The notes beneath the pieces were generated by a model. That model was given only the letters and a program-made list of their open reading frames with translations, made no database searches and had not been told where the DNA came from. This document shows positions 44,693 through 53,935 of a DNA stretch of 64,000 nucleotides, one piece after another; positions within the stretch are counted from its first letter, which is position 1, and each line of letters opens with the position of its first letter. Source of the DNA: Marinibacterium anthonyi (GTDB lineage: Bacteria; Pseudomonadota; Alphaproteobacteria; Rhodobacterales; Rhodobacteraceae); the NCBI GenBank assembly GCA_003217735.2, contig CP031585.1, positions 1,847,501-1,911,500 on the forward strand, written 5' to 3'. The position numbers and the translations under genes were made by a program.

Positions 44693-47046
44693 TGGGCCTT
44701 CTGGAACGGCCGGGCGAGCGGTCGGGCGTTGTGCAACCCGGCCTGCCCCTCCTGCCGCCCGGGACCGAACGCCACCATGTCCCCGGTGGCGGGTCCCGGG
44801 CGGTTCAGGTGTCATCCGGCGACGAGGTCATCGTGATCGACCGCGAAGGCGGGCAATGCGGGGAACTCGCGGCCTTCGGGCGCGATGGTCGCGCCGATGC
44901 GGGGCTTCTGGGCGCGCAGGCGACGGGGCCGGCCCATGGCCTGCAGGCCGCGTTGATGGCGAGCCGGTCCGGAACCGCGGTGGCCGCCGTGCTGAGACAA
45001 GCGGGGTGCGACCTGGACAGCGCGCAGGCCATTGCCGTCCACGGACCGGAGAGCAGGCCGGGTGACAGGGCCACCTTTACCGTGCAGGGCGACGCGCTGA
45101 TCGTGCTGGCCGCGCCGGGCGGGCCGATGGAGCCGCAGGCGCAGGACGTGCCGACCGATCTCTACCTGTATGTCCGCCGCGCCAATCCCCGCAATTCCGC
45201 CCTGCTTCTGCCGCCCGATCCCCTGGCCGACCCGCTGGTCGACCGCACCATCCAGCCCGGCCAGGCCTTCGTCTACGAGGTGCCCGCCGGCGCCTGGATC
45301 CAGATCCTGGACGTGCAGGGCCGGGAATGTTCCGACTTCCAGGCGTTTTCCGCCCGCTCGGTCGACAAGGGCCTGGCGCGGGAAATCGACCCGACCGCGA
45401 CCCGGTCGATGACAGGCTCCATCTACCCGATGCCGGGGCTGCACGCGAAATACTGGAACACCGACCTGGAACCGCTGGTCGAGATCGTGCAGGACACCTG
45501 CGGGCGCCACGACACCTTCGGCCTCGCCTGTACCGCGCGTTTCTACGAGGACATGGGCTATCCGGGCCACGTCAATTGCACCGACAACATCAACGCCGCG
45601 CTTGATCCCTACGGAATCGCCGCGCGCGGCGGCTGGCCCGCGATCAACTTCTTCTTCAACACCCAGCTGGACGCGGCGCATTCCATCGCGACCGACGAAC
45701 CCTGGTCGCGACCCGGCGATTACGTGCTGCTGAAGGCGCTCACCGACCTGGTCTGCGTCTCTACCGCCTGTCCGGACGACATCGACCCGGCCAACGGCTG
45801 GAACCCGACCGAAATCCAGCTGCGCACCTATCGCGACACGGAACGCTTCCCGCGCTCCATCGGGTGGCGCAAGACCCCGGAGGATGACGTGCAGCAGACC
45901 AAGGAAACCGGCTTTCACCAGGCCTTTTCCCGCCACACCCGCGATTTCGTCGAATACCACGGCTACTGGCTGCCCAACACCTTCCCCGGTGTCGGGACCC
46001 TGGGCGAATACTGGGCCTGCCGCGAAAAGGCGGCGATCATGGATCTGTCGCCCCTGCGCAAGTACGAGGTCACGGGGCCGGATGCCGAGGCGCTGATGCA
46101 GCTCTGTGCCACGCGCAACATCGCCAAGCTGGCCGTGGGGCAGGTGGTCTATACCGCGATCTGCGCCGATCACGGCGGCATGATCGACGACGGCACGATC
46201 TTCCGGCTGGGCGATCACAATTTCCGCTGGATCGGGGGCACGGACGATTCCGGCCTCTGGCTGCGTGACATGGCCGAGAAACACGGGCTGAACGCGCATG
46301 TGCGCAATTCGTCGGACCAGCTGTGCAATGTCGCCGTGCAGGGCCGCCTGTCACGCGGGATCCTGGCCGATGTCTTCTGGACACCGCCCGCCCAGCCTAC
46401 GGTCGAGGAACTGGGCTGGTTCCGCTTCACCATCGCCCGCATCGGCGGCCATGACGGGATCCCCGTCGTCATCAGCCGGACGGGGTATACCGGTGAACTG
46501 GGCTACGAGGTCTTCTGCCACCCCAAACACGCCACGCAGGTCTTCGATGCGATCTGGGCGGCGGGCCATCCGAAGGGCATGCAGCCGCTGGGGCTGGCCG
46601 CGCTGGACATCCTGCGGATCGAAAGCGGGCTGGCCTTCGCGGGCCACGAATTCGACGACCAGACCGACCCGTTCGAGGCCGGCATCGGCTTTACCGTGCC
46701 GCTGAAGAACGACGTGCAATTCATCGCCCGCCCCGCGTTGGAGGCCCGCAAGGCCGCGCCGCAAAGGGTTCTGGTGGGGCTGGAGATCGAGGCGAACGAG
46801 GTGCCCGCCCACGGCGATTGCGTGCGTCTGGGCCGGGTGCAGGTGGGTGTGATCACATCCGCCACCCGCTCGCCCATCCTGGACAGGACCATCGCGCTGG
46901 CCCGGGTGTTCGTGGACCATGCCGCGCCCGGCACCGCGCTGGAGGTCGGCCAGCTGGACGGTCATCAGAAGCGGCTGAAGGCAAAGGTCGTGCCGTTCCC
47001 GCATTTCGATCCCGGCAAGACCCGCGCCAAGGGGGAATATGACTGA
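44692..47046 (+). CDS. tdm: Trimethylamine N-oxide demethylase (Tdm)
   Basis: Two-domain enzyme of 784 residues that converts TMAO to dimethylamine and formaldehyde, with tetrahydrofolate as formaldehyde acceptor. The N-terminal DUF1989-type domain shows Cys280, Cys296 and Cys360, whose spacing (16 and 64) equals that of the zinc-binding Cys of Methylocella Tdm. The C-terminal GcvT-like folate domain covers about 405-784 (SPLRKYEVTGPDAEALM, then RTGYTGELGYEVF). It overlaps the next gene by eight bases. Dimethylamine monooxygenase genes are not in the window. Confidence 0.9.
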   Translation: MGLLERPGERSGVVQPGLPLLPPGTERHHVPGGGSRAVQVSSGDEVIVIDREGGQCGELAAFGRDGRADAGLLGAQATGPAHGLQAALMASRSGTAVAAVLRQAGCDLDSAQAIAVHGPESRPGDRATFTVQGDALIVLAAPGGPMEPQAQDVPTDLYLYVRRANPRNSALLLPPDPLADPLVDRTIQPGQAFVYEVPAGAWIQILDVQGRECSDFQAFSARSVDKGLAREIDPTATRSMTGSIYPMPGLHAKYWNTDLEPLVEIVQDTCGRHDTFGLACTARFYEDMGYPGHVNCTDNINAALDPYGIAARGGWPAINFFFNTQLDAAHSIATDEPWSRPGDYVLLKALTDLVCVSTACPDDIDPANGWNPTEIQLRTYRDTERFPRSIGWRKTPEDDVQQTKETGFHQAFSRHTRDFVEYHGYWLPNTFPGVGTLGEYWACREKAAIMDLSPLRKYEVTGPDAEALMQLCATRNIAKLAVGQVVYTAICADHGGMIDDGTIFRLGDHNFRWIGGTDDSGLWLRDMAEKHGLNAHVRNSSDQLCNVAVQGRLSRGILADVFWTPPAQPTVEELGWFRFTIARIGGHDGIPVVISRTGYTGELGYEVFCHPKHATQVFDAIWAAGHPKGMQPLGLAALDILRIESGLAFAGHEFDDQTDPFEAGIGFTVPLKNDVQFIARPALEARKAAPQRVLVGLEIEANEVPAHGDCVRLGRVQVGVITSATRSPILDRTIALARVFVDHAAPGTALEVGQLDGHQKRLKAKVVPFPHFDPGKTRAKGEYD

Positions 47047-47914
47047 CCTCGAAACCCGCGTCCTGGCGCTCAGCTGCTGGACCGACCCGACCGACATCGC
47101 GCCCCTGACGGGTGGCATCACCAACCTGAACGCCACCGTGATCGACGGGGGGCGCAAATATGTCGTGCGCCTGGGCCAGGACATTCCCGAACACGGCATC
47201 CTGCGCTGGAACGAGATCGCCGTCGCCTGTGCGGCCGCCTCTGCCGGTGTGTCGCCCGGGGTGGTCCATACCGAACCCGGCGCCGTGGTCTTCGATTTCG
47301 TCGAGGGCGAGGCGCTGAGCGAAGCGGCGCTGCACGACCCCGCCACGCTGGCCATGGCCACGGATCTGGTGGCCAAGGTCCACCGCGAGGTCACGCCGCG
47401 CCTGCGCGGCCCGGTGCTGACCTTCTGGGTTTTCCACGTCTGCCGCGACTACGCCGCCTTCCTGCGCGAAAACGGCTCGGGCTACGCGCCCATGCTGGAC
47501 AAGCTGATGGCCGATGCCACCGCGCTGGAGGACGGCGTCGGCCCCGTGCGCCTGACGCTGGGCCACAACGACCTGCTGCCGGCAAATTTCATCCGCGCCG
47601 ATGACGGCATGTGGCTGGTCGACTGGGAATACGGCGGCTTCAATTCCGAACTCTTCGACCTGGGCGGGCTGGCCTCCAACGCCGGTCTGCCGCCCGAGGC
47701 CGAAGCCGAGATGCTGACGCGCTACTACGGTCACATGCCTGACACCGGGTTCCTCTACAGCTACGCCGCCATGAAATGCGGATCCCTCCTGCGCGAAACG
47801 ATGTGGTCCATGGTATCCGAGATCACCTCGGAGCTGGATTTCGATTACGCGGCCTACACGGCCGAAAACCTTGCGCGCTACGACGCGGCGCTGGCCGCCT
47901 GGAAAGACATGTGA
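47039..47914 (+). CDS. Choline/ethanolamine kinase-like phosphotransferase
   Basis: APH/choline-kinase-fold protein of 291 residues. The Brenner-type loop is LTLGHNDLLPANFI and the magnesium Asp is in LVDWEYGGFN, the pattern of choline kinases. VFDFVEGEAL forms the hinge. It overlaps tdm by eight bases and the next FAD enzyme by one base, so it belongs to the tmm transcript. It may phosphorylate choline, ethanolamine or another amino alcohol; it has no known role in TMA breakdown. Confidence 0.82.
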   Translation: MTDLETRVLALSCWTDPTDIAPLTGGITNLNATVIDGGRKYVVRLGQDIPEHGILRWNEIAVACAAASAGVSPGVVHTEPGAVVFDFVEGEALSEAALHDPATLAMATDLVAKVHREVTPRLRGPVLTFWVFHVCRDYAAFLRENGSGYAPMLDKLMADATALEDGVGPVRLTLGHNDLLPANFIRADDGMWLVDWEYGGFNSELFDLGGLASNAGLPPEAEAEMLTRYYGHMPDTGFLYSYAAMKCGSLLRETMWSMVSEITSELDFDYAAYTAENLARYDAALAAWKDM

Positions 47915-50346
47915 TGAAAGACCTTCCTTCCACCGCACAGGCCGTCATCGTCGGCGGCGGCATCATCGGCTGTTCGACCGCCTATCACCTGGCAAAGCTG
48001 GGCGTCGACGTGGTGCTGATCGAACGGCACAAGCTGACCTCGGGGTCCACCTTCCACGCAGCGGGCTTGGTTGGGCAATTAAGATCGTCGGCCAACATCA
48101 CGGAATTGCTGGGCTATTCCGTGGACCTTTACGACCGGCTAGAGGCCGAGACGGGTCAGGCGACGGGATGGAAACGCAACGGCGGGCTGCGGCTGGCCTG
48201 CACCGAAGACCGCTGGACCGAGGTCAGGCGGCAGGCCACCACCGCGCAAAGCTTCGGGCTGGACATGCAATTGCTGACCCCGAAGGAAGCGCTGGATCTT
48301 TGGCCGCTGATGGACGTCTCGGACGTCATCGGGGCTGCGTTCCTGCCGACGGACGGGCAGGCGAACCCGTCCGACATCACCCAGTCGCTGGCCAAGGGCG
48401 CGCGGATGGCGGGCGCGGTGATCATCGAGGATACCGAGGTGACCGGCGTCGTCATCGACAAGGGCGTGGTCAAGGGGGTCCAGACGTCGCGGGGCACCAT
48501 CGAAACGCCCAAGGTCGTCGCCTGCTGCGGCCAGTGGACCCGCGCATTCGCCGGGCGCTACGGGGTGAACGTGCCGCTGGTGTCGATGGAACACCAGTAC
48601 CTGGTGACCGAGCGCATCGAAGGCGTGACGTCCAACCTTCCCACCCTGCGCGATCCCGACCGGCTGACCTATTGGAAGGAAGAGGTCGGCGGGCTGGTGA
48701 TGGGGGGCTATGAACCCAACCCCAAGCCCTGGGCGGTCAACGGCATTCCCGAAGGCTTCCATTTTTCGCTGCTGGATACGGACGTGGATCATTTCGAACA
48801 GATCATGGAACAGGCCCTGGGCCGGGTGCCCGCGCTGGAAACGGCCGGTATCAAGACCATGGTCAACGGGCCGGAAAGCTTCACGCCCGATGGCAATTTC
48901 ATCCTGGGCGAGGCGCCGGAACAACCCGGCTTCTTCGTCGGTGCGGGGTTCAACGCCTTCGGCATCGCGTCGGGGGGCGGGGCCGGCATGGCGCTGGCCG
49001 AATGGGTCGCCAAGGGCGCGCCGCCCTTCGACCTGTGGCCCGTGGACATCCGCCGGTTCGGCCGGCCGCACCGCGATACGGCCTGGGTCCGCACCCGCAC
49101 CACCGAAGCCTATGCCAAGCACTACACAATGGCCTGGCCGTCCGAGGAACATGCCTCGGGCCGCCCCAACCGCCGCTCGCCGCTTTACGCGCAGATCGCG
49201 GCGCGGGGCGCGGTGTTCGGGGAAAAGATGGGCTGGGAACGGCCCAACTGGTTCGCCGCCCCGGGCGAGGAGGCGCGCGATATCTATACCTATGGCCGCC
49301 CCAACTGGTTCACCGCCGTGGCCCGCGAACACAGGGCCTGCCGCGCGGCGGCGGCGCTGTTCGATCAAAGCTCGTTCGCCAAGTTCCTGCTGAAGGGGCC
49401 GGACGCCGAAGCGGCGCTGAGCTGGATCGCGGCGGGGGACGTGGCGGGCCCGGTGGGGCAGCTGACCTATACGCAGCTGCTGAACGATCACGGCGGGATC
49501 GAGGCCGACGTGACCTGCGCGCGGATCTCGGACACGGAATACTACATCACCACCGGCACGGGCTTTGCCACCCGCGATTTCGACTGGATCGCGCGCAACA
49601 TCCCCGAAGGCATGAACGCGCAACTGGTCGATGTCACATCCGCAAACGCGGTCCTGTCGCTGATGGGGCCAAAGGCGCGGGACATCCTTTCGGCAGTGAC
49701 GACCGATGATGTCAGCAACGAGGCCTTCCCCTTTGGCACCAATCGCACGATCTTCATCGCCGGCGCCCCGGTCCTGGCCCTGCGGCTGTCCTACGTGGGC
49801 GAACTGGGGTGGGAACTGCACATGCCGTCGGAATACGCCATCGCGGTCTTTGACGTCCTGCACGCCGCCGGCGCGCCGCATGGGCTGACCGACGCGGGGT
49901 ATCGCGCGATCGAAACGCTGCGCCTGGAAAAGGGCTATCGCGCCTGGGGCGGCGAAATCAGCCCGGATACCACGCCGCTTGAGGCCGGGCTGGGCTGGGC
50001 CTGCCGGAAAACCACGGCCTTCAAAGGCAAGCAGGCATTGGATAAACTGAAGGGGCAGCCGCTGACCCGGCGGCTGGCGACCTTCACCGCCGGGCCGGAC
50101 GCGATCCTGCTGGGACGCGAGACGATCTTTCGCGATGGAAAGCGCGTCGGCTACCTGGCCTCGGGCGGGTATGGGCACACGCTGGGGCGGGCCATCGGCA
50201 TGGGCTATCTGCGCGATCCGGATGGCGTGACGGCCGACTGGATCGCCGCCGGCAGCTACGAACTGGACGTCGCGGGCGAACGGATCCCCTGCGATGTCAC
50301 GCTGCGCCCCCTTTACGATCCCGGAAATCTCAGGCTCAAGTCCTGA
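47914..50346 (+). CDS. Dimethylglycine/sarcosine dehydrogenase-like FAD-GcvT fusion
   Basis: Oxidoreductase of 810 residues. The N-terminal DAO domain starts AVIVGGGIIGCSTAYHLAK and contains SGSTFHAAGLVGQLR, where His48 lines up with the His that binds FAD covalently in dimethylglycine dehydrogenase. A GcvT-like folate domain follows from about 425 to the end (SSFAKFLLKGPDAEAAL, LSYVGELGWELHMPS). Such enzymes demethylate N-methylated amino acids and pass the carbon to tetrahydrofolate. The position in the tmm operon suggests another methylated amine; the exact substrate cannot be read. Confidence 0.87.
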   Translation: MKDLPSTAQAVIVGGGIIGCSTAYHLAKLGVDVVLIERHKLTSGSTFHAAGLVGQLRSSANITELLGYSVDLYDRLEAETGQATGWKRNGGLRLACTEDRWTEVRRQATTAQSFGLDMQLLTPKEALDLWPLMDVSDVIGAAFLPTDGQANPSDITQSLAKGARMAGAVIIEDTEVTGVVIDKGVVKGVQTSRGTIETPKVVACCGQWTRAFAGRYGVNVPLVSMEHQYLVTERIEGVTSNLPTLRDPDRLTYWKEEVGGLVMGGYEPNPKPWAVNGIPEGFHFSLLDTDVDHFEQIMEQALGRVPALETAGIKTMVNGPESFTPDGNFILGEAPEQPGFFVGAGFNAFGIASGGGAGMALAEWVAKGAPPFDLWPVDIRRFGRPHRDTAWVRTRTTEAYAKHYTMAWPSEEHASGRPNRRSPLYAQIAARGAVFGEKMGWERPNWFAAPGEEARDIYTYGRPNWFTAVAREHRACRAAAALFDQSSFAKFLLKGPDAEAALSWIAAGDVAGPVGQLTYTQLLNDHGGIEADVTCARISDTEYYITTGTGFATRDFDWIARNIPEGMNAQLVDVTSANAVLSLMGPKARDILSAVTTDDVSNEAFPFGTNRTIFIAGAPVLALRLSYVGELGWELHMPSEYAIAVFDVLHAAGAPHGLTDAGYRAIETLRLEKGYRAWGGEISPDTTPLEAGLGWACRKTTAFKGKQALDKLKGQPLTRRLATFTAGPDAILLGRETIFRDGKRVGYLASGGYGHTLGRAIGMGYLRDPDGVTADWIAAGSYELDVAGERIPCDVTLRPLYDPGNLRLKS

Positions 50347-50371
50347 GACCCGAGGAGAAGGAGACGACGCG

Positions 50372-51736
50372 ATGCCCGGACCGATGACTTTCGACACGCT
50401 CAAGGCCAAGGCGAAGGCCGGCGAGATCGACACGGTGCTGGCCTGCATCGTGGACATGCAGGGCCGCCTGATGGGCAAACGCTTTACCGCCGGCCATTTC
50501 CTGGCCAGCGCCTACAGGGAATCCCATTGCTGCAACTACCTGATCGCCACCGACCTCGAGATGGCGACGCCGCCGGGCTATGCGACGACCAGCTGGGTGA
50601 AGGGCTATGGCGATTACGAGATGAAGCCGGACCTTGCCACCATCCGCCCGCTGCCCTGGCTTGACGGCACGGTGATGGTGCTGTGCGACCTGCTGGATGC
50701 GCGCACACACGCGGAAATCCCGCAATCCCCGCGCGCGATCCTCAAGCACCAGGTCAAGCGGCTGGAGGCCATGGGCTATACCGCCTTCTGCGCGACCGAG
50801 CTGGAATTCTTCCTGTTCGAAGGCACGCTGAAGGAGAACTGGGCCAAGGGATACGCCGGGCTTAAGACGTTCGCCGACTACAACGGCGATTACAACATCT
50901 TCCAGACCTCGAAGGAGGAGGCGGTGATGCGGCCGATCCGCAACCACCTGTGGGCGGCCGGCATCCCGGTGGAGAATTCCAAGGGCGAGGCCGAGGCTGG
51001 CCAGGAAGAGCTGAACATCCGCTATGACGAGGCGCTGAAGACGGCGGAATACCACGCCATCGCCAAGCATGCGGTGAAGGAGATCGCCTGGCAGCAGGGG
51101 GTGTCGGCGACCTTCCTGGCGAAATGGGCGCCCGACAAGGTGGGATCGTCGTCGCACGTGCACCAGTCGCTGTGGTCGGGCGGGGCGAACGCGTTCCACG
51201 ACCCCGACGATGCCCTGGGCATGTCGGCGCTGATGAAATCCTACATGGCCGGACAGCTGAAATACGCCCGCGACATGACGGTGTTCCTGGCGCCCTACGT
51301 CAACAGCTACAAGCGCTTCGGCAAGGGCACCTTTGCGCCGACCAAGATCGCCTGGTCGGTGGACAACCGCACCGCCGGCTTCCGCCTGTGCGGCGAAGGC
51401 ACCAAGGCGGTGCGGGTCGAGGCGCGCATCGGCGGGTCGGACCTGAACCCCTACCTGGCCATCGCCGCCCTGATCGCCGCCGGGATCGCGGGGATCGAGG
51501 AGGGGCTGGAACTGGAACCCGCCGTCGATGGTGACATCTACGATGCCGCCCATGTGCCCGAAATCCCGACCTCGCTGCCCGGCGCGATCGAGACGCTGCG
51601 CGGGTCGGACATGCTGCGCAAGGCGATGGGCGACGCGGTGGTCGATCACTACGTGCGCTGCGCCGAATGGGAGCAGGAGGAATTCGAACGCGCGGTGACC
51701 GACTGGGAAATCAAGCGGGGGTTCGAACGCGCATGA
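50372..51736 (+). CDS. Glutamine synthetase-like gamma-glutamyl-amine ligase
   Basis: GS-fold ligase of 454 residues. The catalytic domain shows ATELEFFLFEGT (metal Glu), GEAEAGQEELNIRY, and GSSSHVHQSLW, with a C-terminal VRVEARIGGSDLNPYL. It resembles glutamylating amine ligases such as PuuA more than GlnA. GAGGAGAAGGAG lies just upstream. It sits between the dimethylglycine-dehydrogenase-like gene and an iron alcohol dehydrogenase, so it may glutamylate an amine freed by one of these enzymes (inference). Confidence 0.83.
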   Translation: MPGPMTFDTLKAKAKAGEIDTVLACIVDMQGRLMGKRFTAGHFLASAYRESHCCNYLIATDLEMATPPGYATTSWVKGYGDYEMKPDLATIRPLPWLDGTVMVLCDLLDARTHAEIPQSPRAILKHQVKRLEAMGYTAFCATELEFFLFEGTLKENWAKGYAGLKTFADYNGDYNIFQTSKEEAVMRPIRNHLWAAGIPVENSKGEAEAGQEELNIRYDEALKTAEYHAIAKHAVKEIAWQQGVSATFLAKWAPDKVGSSSHVHQSLWSGGANAFHDPDDALGMSALMKSYMAGQLKYARDMTVFLAPYVNSYKRFGKGTFAPTKIAWSVDNRTAGFRLCGEGTKAVRVEARIGGSDLNPYLAIAALIAAGIAGIEEGLELEPAVDGDIYDAAHVPEIPTSLPGAIETLRGSDMLRKAMGDAVVDHYVRCAEWEQEEFERAVTDWEIKRGFERA

Positions 51737-51767
51737 TCACGGCTATGCAAGACCAAAGGACGACACG

Positions 51768-52919
51768 ATGACGCTGACCGCCAACTGGTCCTATCCGACC
51801 CCGATCCGTTTTGGCGCCGGCCGCATCCAGGAACTGGGCGCGGCCTGCAGGGCCGCCGGCATGACCAACCCGATCCTGATCACCGATCGGGGGCTGGCGG
51901 CGCTGCCGATCACCGACCTGGCCTTGTCGATCCTGGAAAGCCACGGCTTTTCCCGCGCGATCTTTGCCGACGTCGACCCCAACCCGACCGAGGCCAACCT
52001 GGGCGCCGGCATCGCCGCCTTCAAGGCGGGCGAACATGACGGGGTGATCGCCTTTGGCGGCGGATCGGGTCTGGACCTGGCCAAGACGGTGGCCTTCATG
52101 GCAGGGCAGACGCGCCCCGTCTGGGATTTCGAGGATATCGGCGATTGGTGGACCCGCGCCGATGCCGACGCCATCGCGCCCATCATCGCCGTGCCGACGA
52201 CCGCCGGCACCGGGTCGGAAGTGGGGCGCGCGACGGTGCTGACCAATTCCGAAACCCACATGAAAAAGATCATCTTCCACCCCGGGATGCTGCCCCAGGT
52301 GGTGATCTGCGACCCCGAACTGACAATCGGCATGCCGCCCGCGATCACCGCCGGCACCGGCATGGACGCCTTTGCGCATTGCCTGGAGGCCTATTGTTCG
52401 CCGCTGTGGCATCCGATGGGGCAGGGCATCGCGCTGGAAGGGATGCGGACGGTCCGGGACCACCTGCCGAAGGCCTACGCGGATGGCACCGATATCGAGG
52501 CGCGCGCCCAGATGATGGCCGCCGCCGCCATGGGCGCCACGGCGTTCCAGAAGGGGCTGGGGGCGATCCACGCGATCTCGCATCCGGTGGGCGCGATCTA
52601 CAACACCCATCACGGCACGACGAATGCCGCGGTCATGGTCAACGTGTTGCGGTTTAACCGACCCGCCATCGAAGACCGGATCGCGGCGGCGGCGGCTTAC
52701 ATGGGCATTGCCGGCGGCTTCGACGGCTTCGCGGGGTTTGTCGCGCAGATGATCGAGGGACTGGGCATTCCGTCCTCGCTGAGCGGGCTGGGGATCACGG
52801 ACCCGGATATCGACGAACTGGCCCGGCTGGCGCTGACCGATCCGTCCTGCGGGGGCAATCCGGTCGAGCTGACCGAGGCGAACCTGCGGCCCCTGATCGC
52901 GCGGTGCTTCGAGGGATGA
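51768..52919 (+). CDS. Iron-containing alcohol dehydrogenase
   Basis: Group III metal-dependent alcohol dehydrogenase of 383 residues. GGGSGLDLAKTVAF (75-90 region) binds NAD; metal ligands appear in GMDAFAHCLEAY and AIHAISHPVGAIYNTHHG. The family oxidises or reduces small alcohols and aldehydes; with formaldehyde produced by Tdm and the dehydrogenases nearby, it could act on that or on an amino aldehyde. It follows the GS-like gene after 31 bases and ends before a long inverted repeat. Confidence 0.88.
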   Translation: MTLTANWSYPTPIRFGAGRIQELGAACRAAGMTNPILITDRGLAALPITDLALSILESHGFSRAIFADVDPNPTEANLGAGIAAFKAGEHDGVIAFGGGSGLDLAKTVAFMAGQTRPVWDFEDIGDWWTRADADAIAPIIAVPTTAGTGSEVGRATVLTNSETHMKKIIFHPGMLPQVVICDPELTIGMPPAITAGTGMDAFAHCLEAYCSPLWHPMGQGIALEGMRTVRDHLPKAYADGTDIEARAQMMAAAAMGATAFQKGLGAIHAISHPVGAIYNTHHGTTNAAVMVNVLRFNRPAIEDRIAAAAAYMGIAGGFDGFAGFVAQMIEGLGIPSSLSGLGITDPDIDELARLALTDPSCGGNPVELTEANLRPLIARCFEG

Positions 52920-52966
52920 GCGGCGCGGGGGCGAAATGGGCATGTGCCGGGGCGTCCTTGGGGACG

Positions 52967-53021
52967 CCGGGCAGCCCGTGGCAGCTCCCGCCCACCCACC
53001 CCGCTGCCACGGGCTGCCCGG
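52967..53021. repeat. Long hairpin element with core GCTCCCGCCCACCCACCCCGC, copy 2
   Basis: Perfect 19-base arms CCGGGCAGCCCGTGGCAGC and its complement enclose a 17-base loop. The 21-base core 52984-53004 is identical to 39669-39689. It lies after the alcohol dehydrogenase and before the XRE-cupin gene and may act as a terminator, although no T-tract follows. Confidence 0.75.
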
Positions 53022-53100
53022 GGTGCGGGGCGGCTGGCGTCTTTGAGTTGCCCCAAAGCTCTGCCATACTCACCCCCCATCGCCCGGGGAGGGGCGCAAC

Positions 53101-53748
53101 ATGAACAAGAAACCCGACGTCTCCGAAACCCGCCTGACCCAGGACCCGCATGCGGTCCGGGAGGTCAAGGAGAAGAAGCTGGAAGTCGCCATCGGCCGCC
53201 AGGTCCGCGAGCTGCGCAAGCGCCAGCGCATGACCGGATCGGAACTGGCCGCGCAGACCGGCCTGTCCGTCGGCATGTTGTCCAAGATCGAAAACGGCGT
53301 GATCTCTCCGTCGCTGGCCACGCTGCAGACGTTGGCCAATACGCTGCGCGTGCCGCTGATCCAGCTGTTTTCGGGCTTCGAGGAACCGCGCGGCGCGATG
53401 CACGTGAAGGCGGGCGAAGGCGTCGAGATCGCCCGCGCCGGGACGCGGGCGGGGCATCAGTACAAGCTGCTGGGCCATATCGGGTCCAACGACAGCGGCG
53501 TCGTGGTCGAACCCTACCTGATCGAGCTGACCAGCGAGAGCGACCGCTTTCCGACCTTCCAGCATGAAGGGATCGAAATCCTCTACATGCTCGAAGGCCG
53601 GGTGGATTACCGCCATGGCGACCAGATCTATCCGCTGGCGCCGGGCGATTCCCTGCTGTTCGACGCCGACGCCCCGCATGGACCCGAAGAGCTGATCGAT
53701 CTGCCGGCGCGCTACCTGTCCATCATCTCGTATCCACAACAGAAATGA
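53101..53748 (+). CDS. XRE-family regulator with cupin domain
   Basis: Regulator of 215 residues. The helix-turn-helix covers about 30-88 (VRELRKRQRMTGSELAAQTG, LSVGMLSKIENGVISPSLAT); the C-terminal cupin covers about 140-205 (EGIEILYMLEGRVDYRHGD, then LAPGDSLLFDADAPHGPEEL). PuuR is of this type. A gene of this kind lies upstream of mgs/gmaS clusters in related bacteria and probably controls methylamine use. It precedes mgsA by 187 bases. Confidence 0.87.
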   Translation: MNKKPDVSETRLTQDPHAVREVKEKKLEVAIGRQVRELRKRQRMTGSELAAQTGLSVGMLSKIENGVISPSLATLQTLANTLRVPLIQLFSGFEEPRGAMHVKAGEGVEIARAGTRAGHQYKLLGHIGSNDSGVVVEPYLIELTSESDRFPTFQHEGIEILYMLEGRVDYRHGDQIYPLAPGDSLLFDADAPHGPEELIDLPARYLSIISYPQQK

Positions 53749-53935
53749 CGGCTGCGCACCGGGTTTGACCGGGTTTTGCCCCCGGACGGCGCCGGGACTG
53801 CTCATGCGTTGGGCAACCGCCGGGCGGGCATGTGGGCTTTCTGTGAGGTGAAGTTTTTTTCTTGCGGGGAAAGCGTACACCGTCTAACTCTCGGGTCAAT
53901 GGCCGATCTGGCCTGTCTGATACCGGAGTGGACCC

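Noticed and set aside
44692-50346. tdm and the dimethylglycine-dehydrogenase-like gene read as glycine cleavage T proteins
   Set aside because: Both carry GcvT folate domains, but each has a large extra N-terminal domain (zinc DUF1989-type or FAD) and no gcvH or gcvP nearby.
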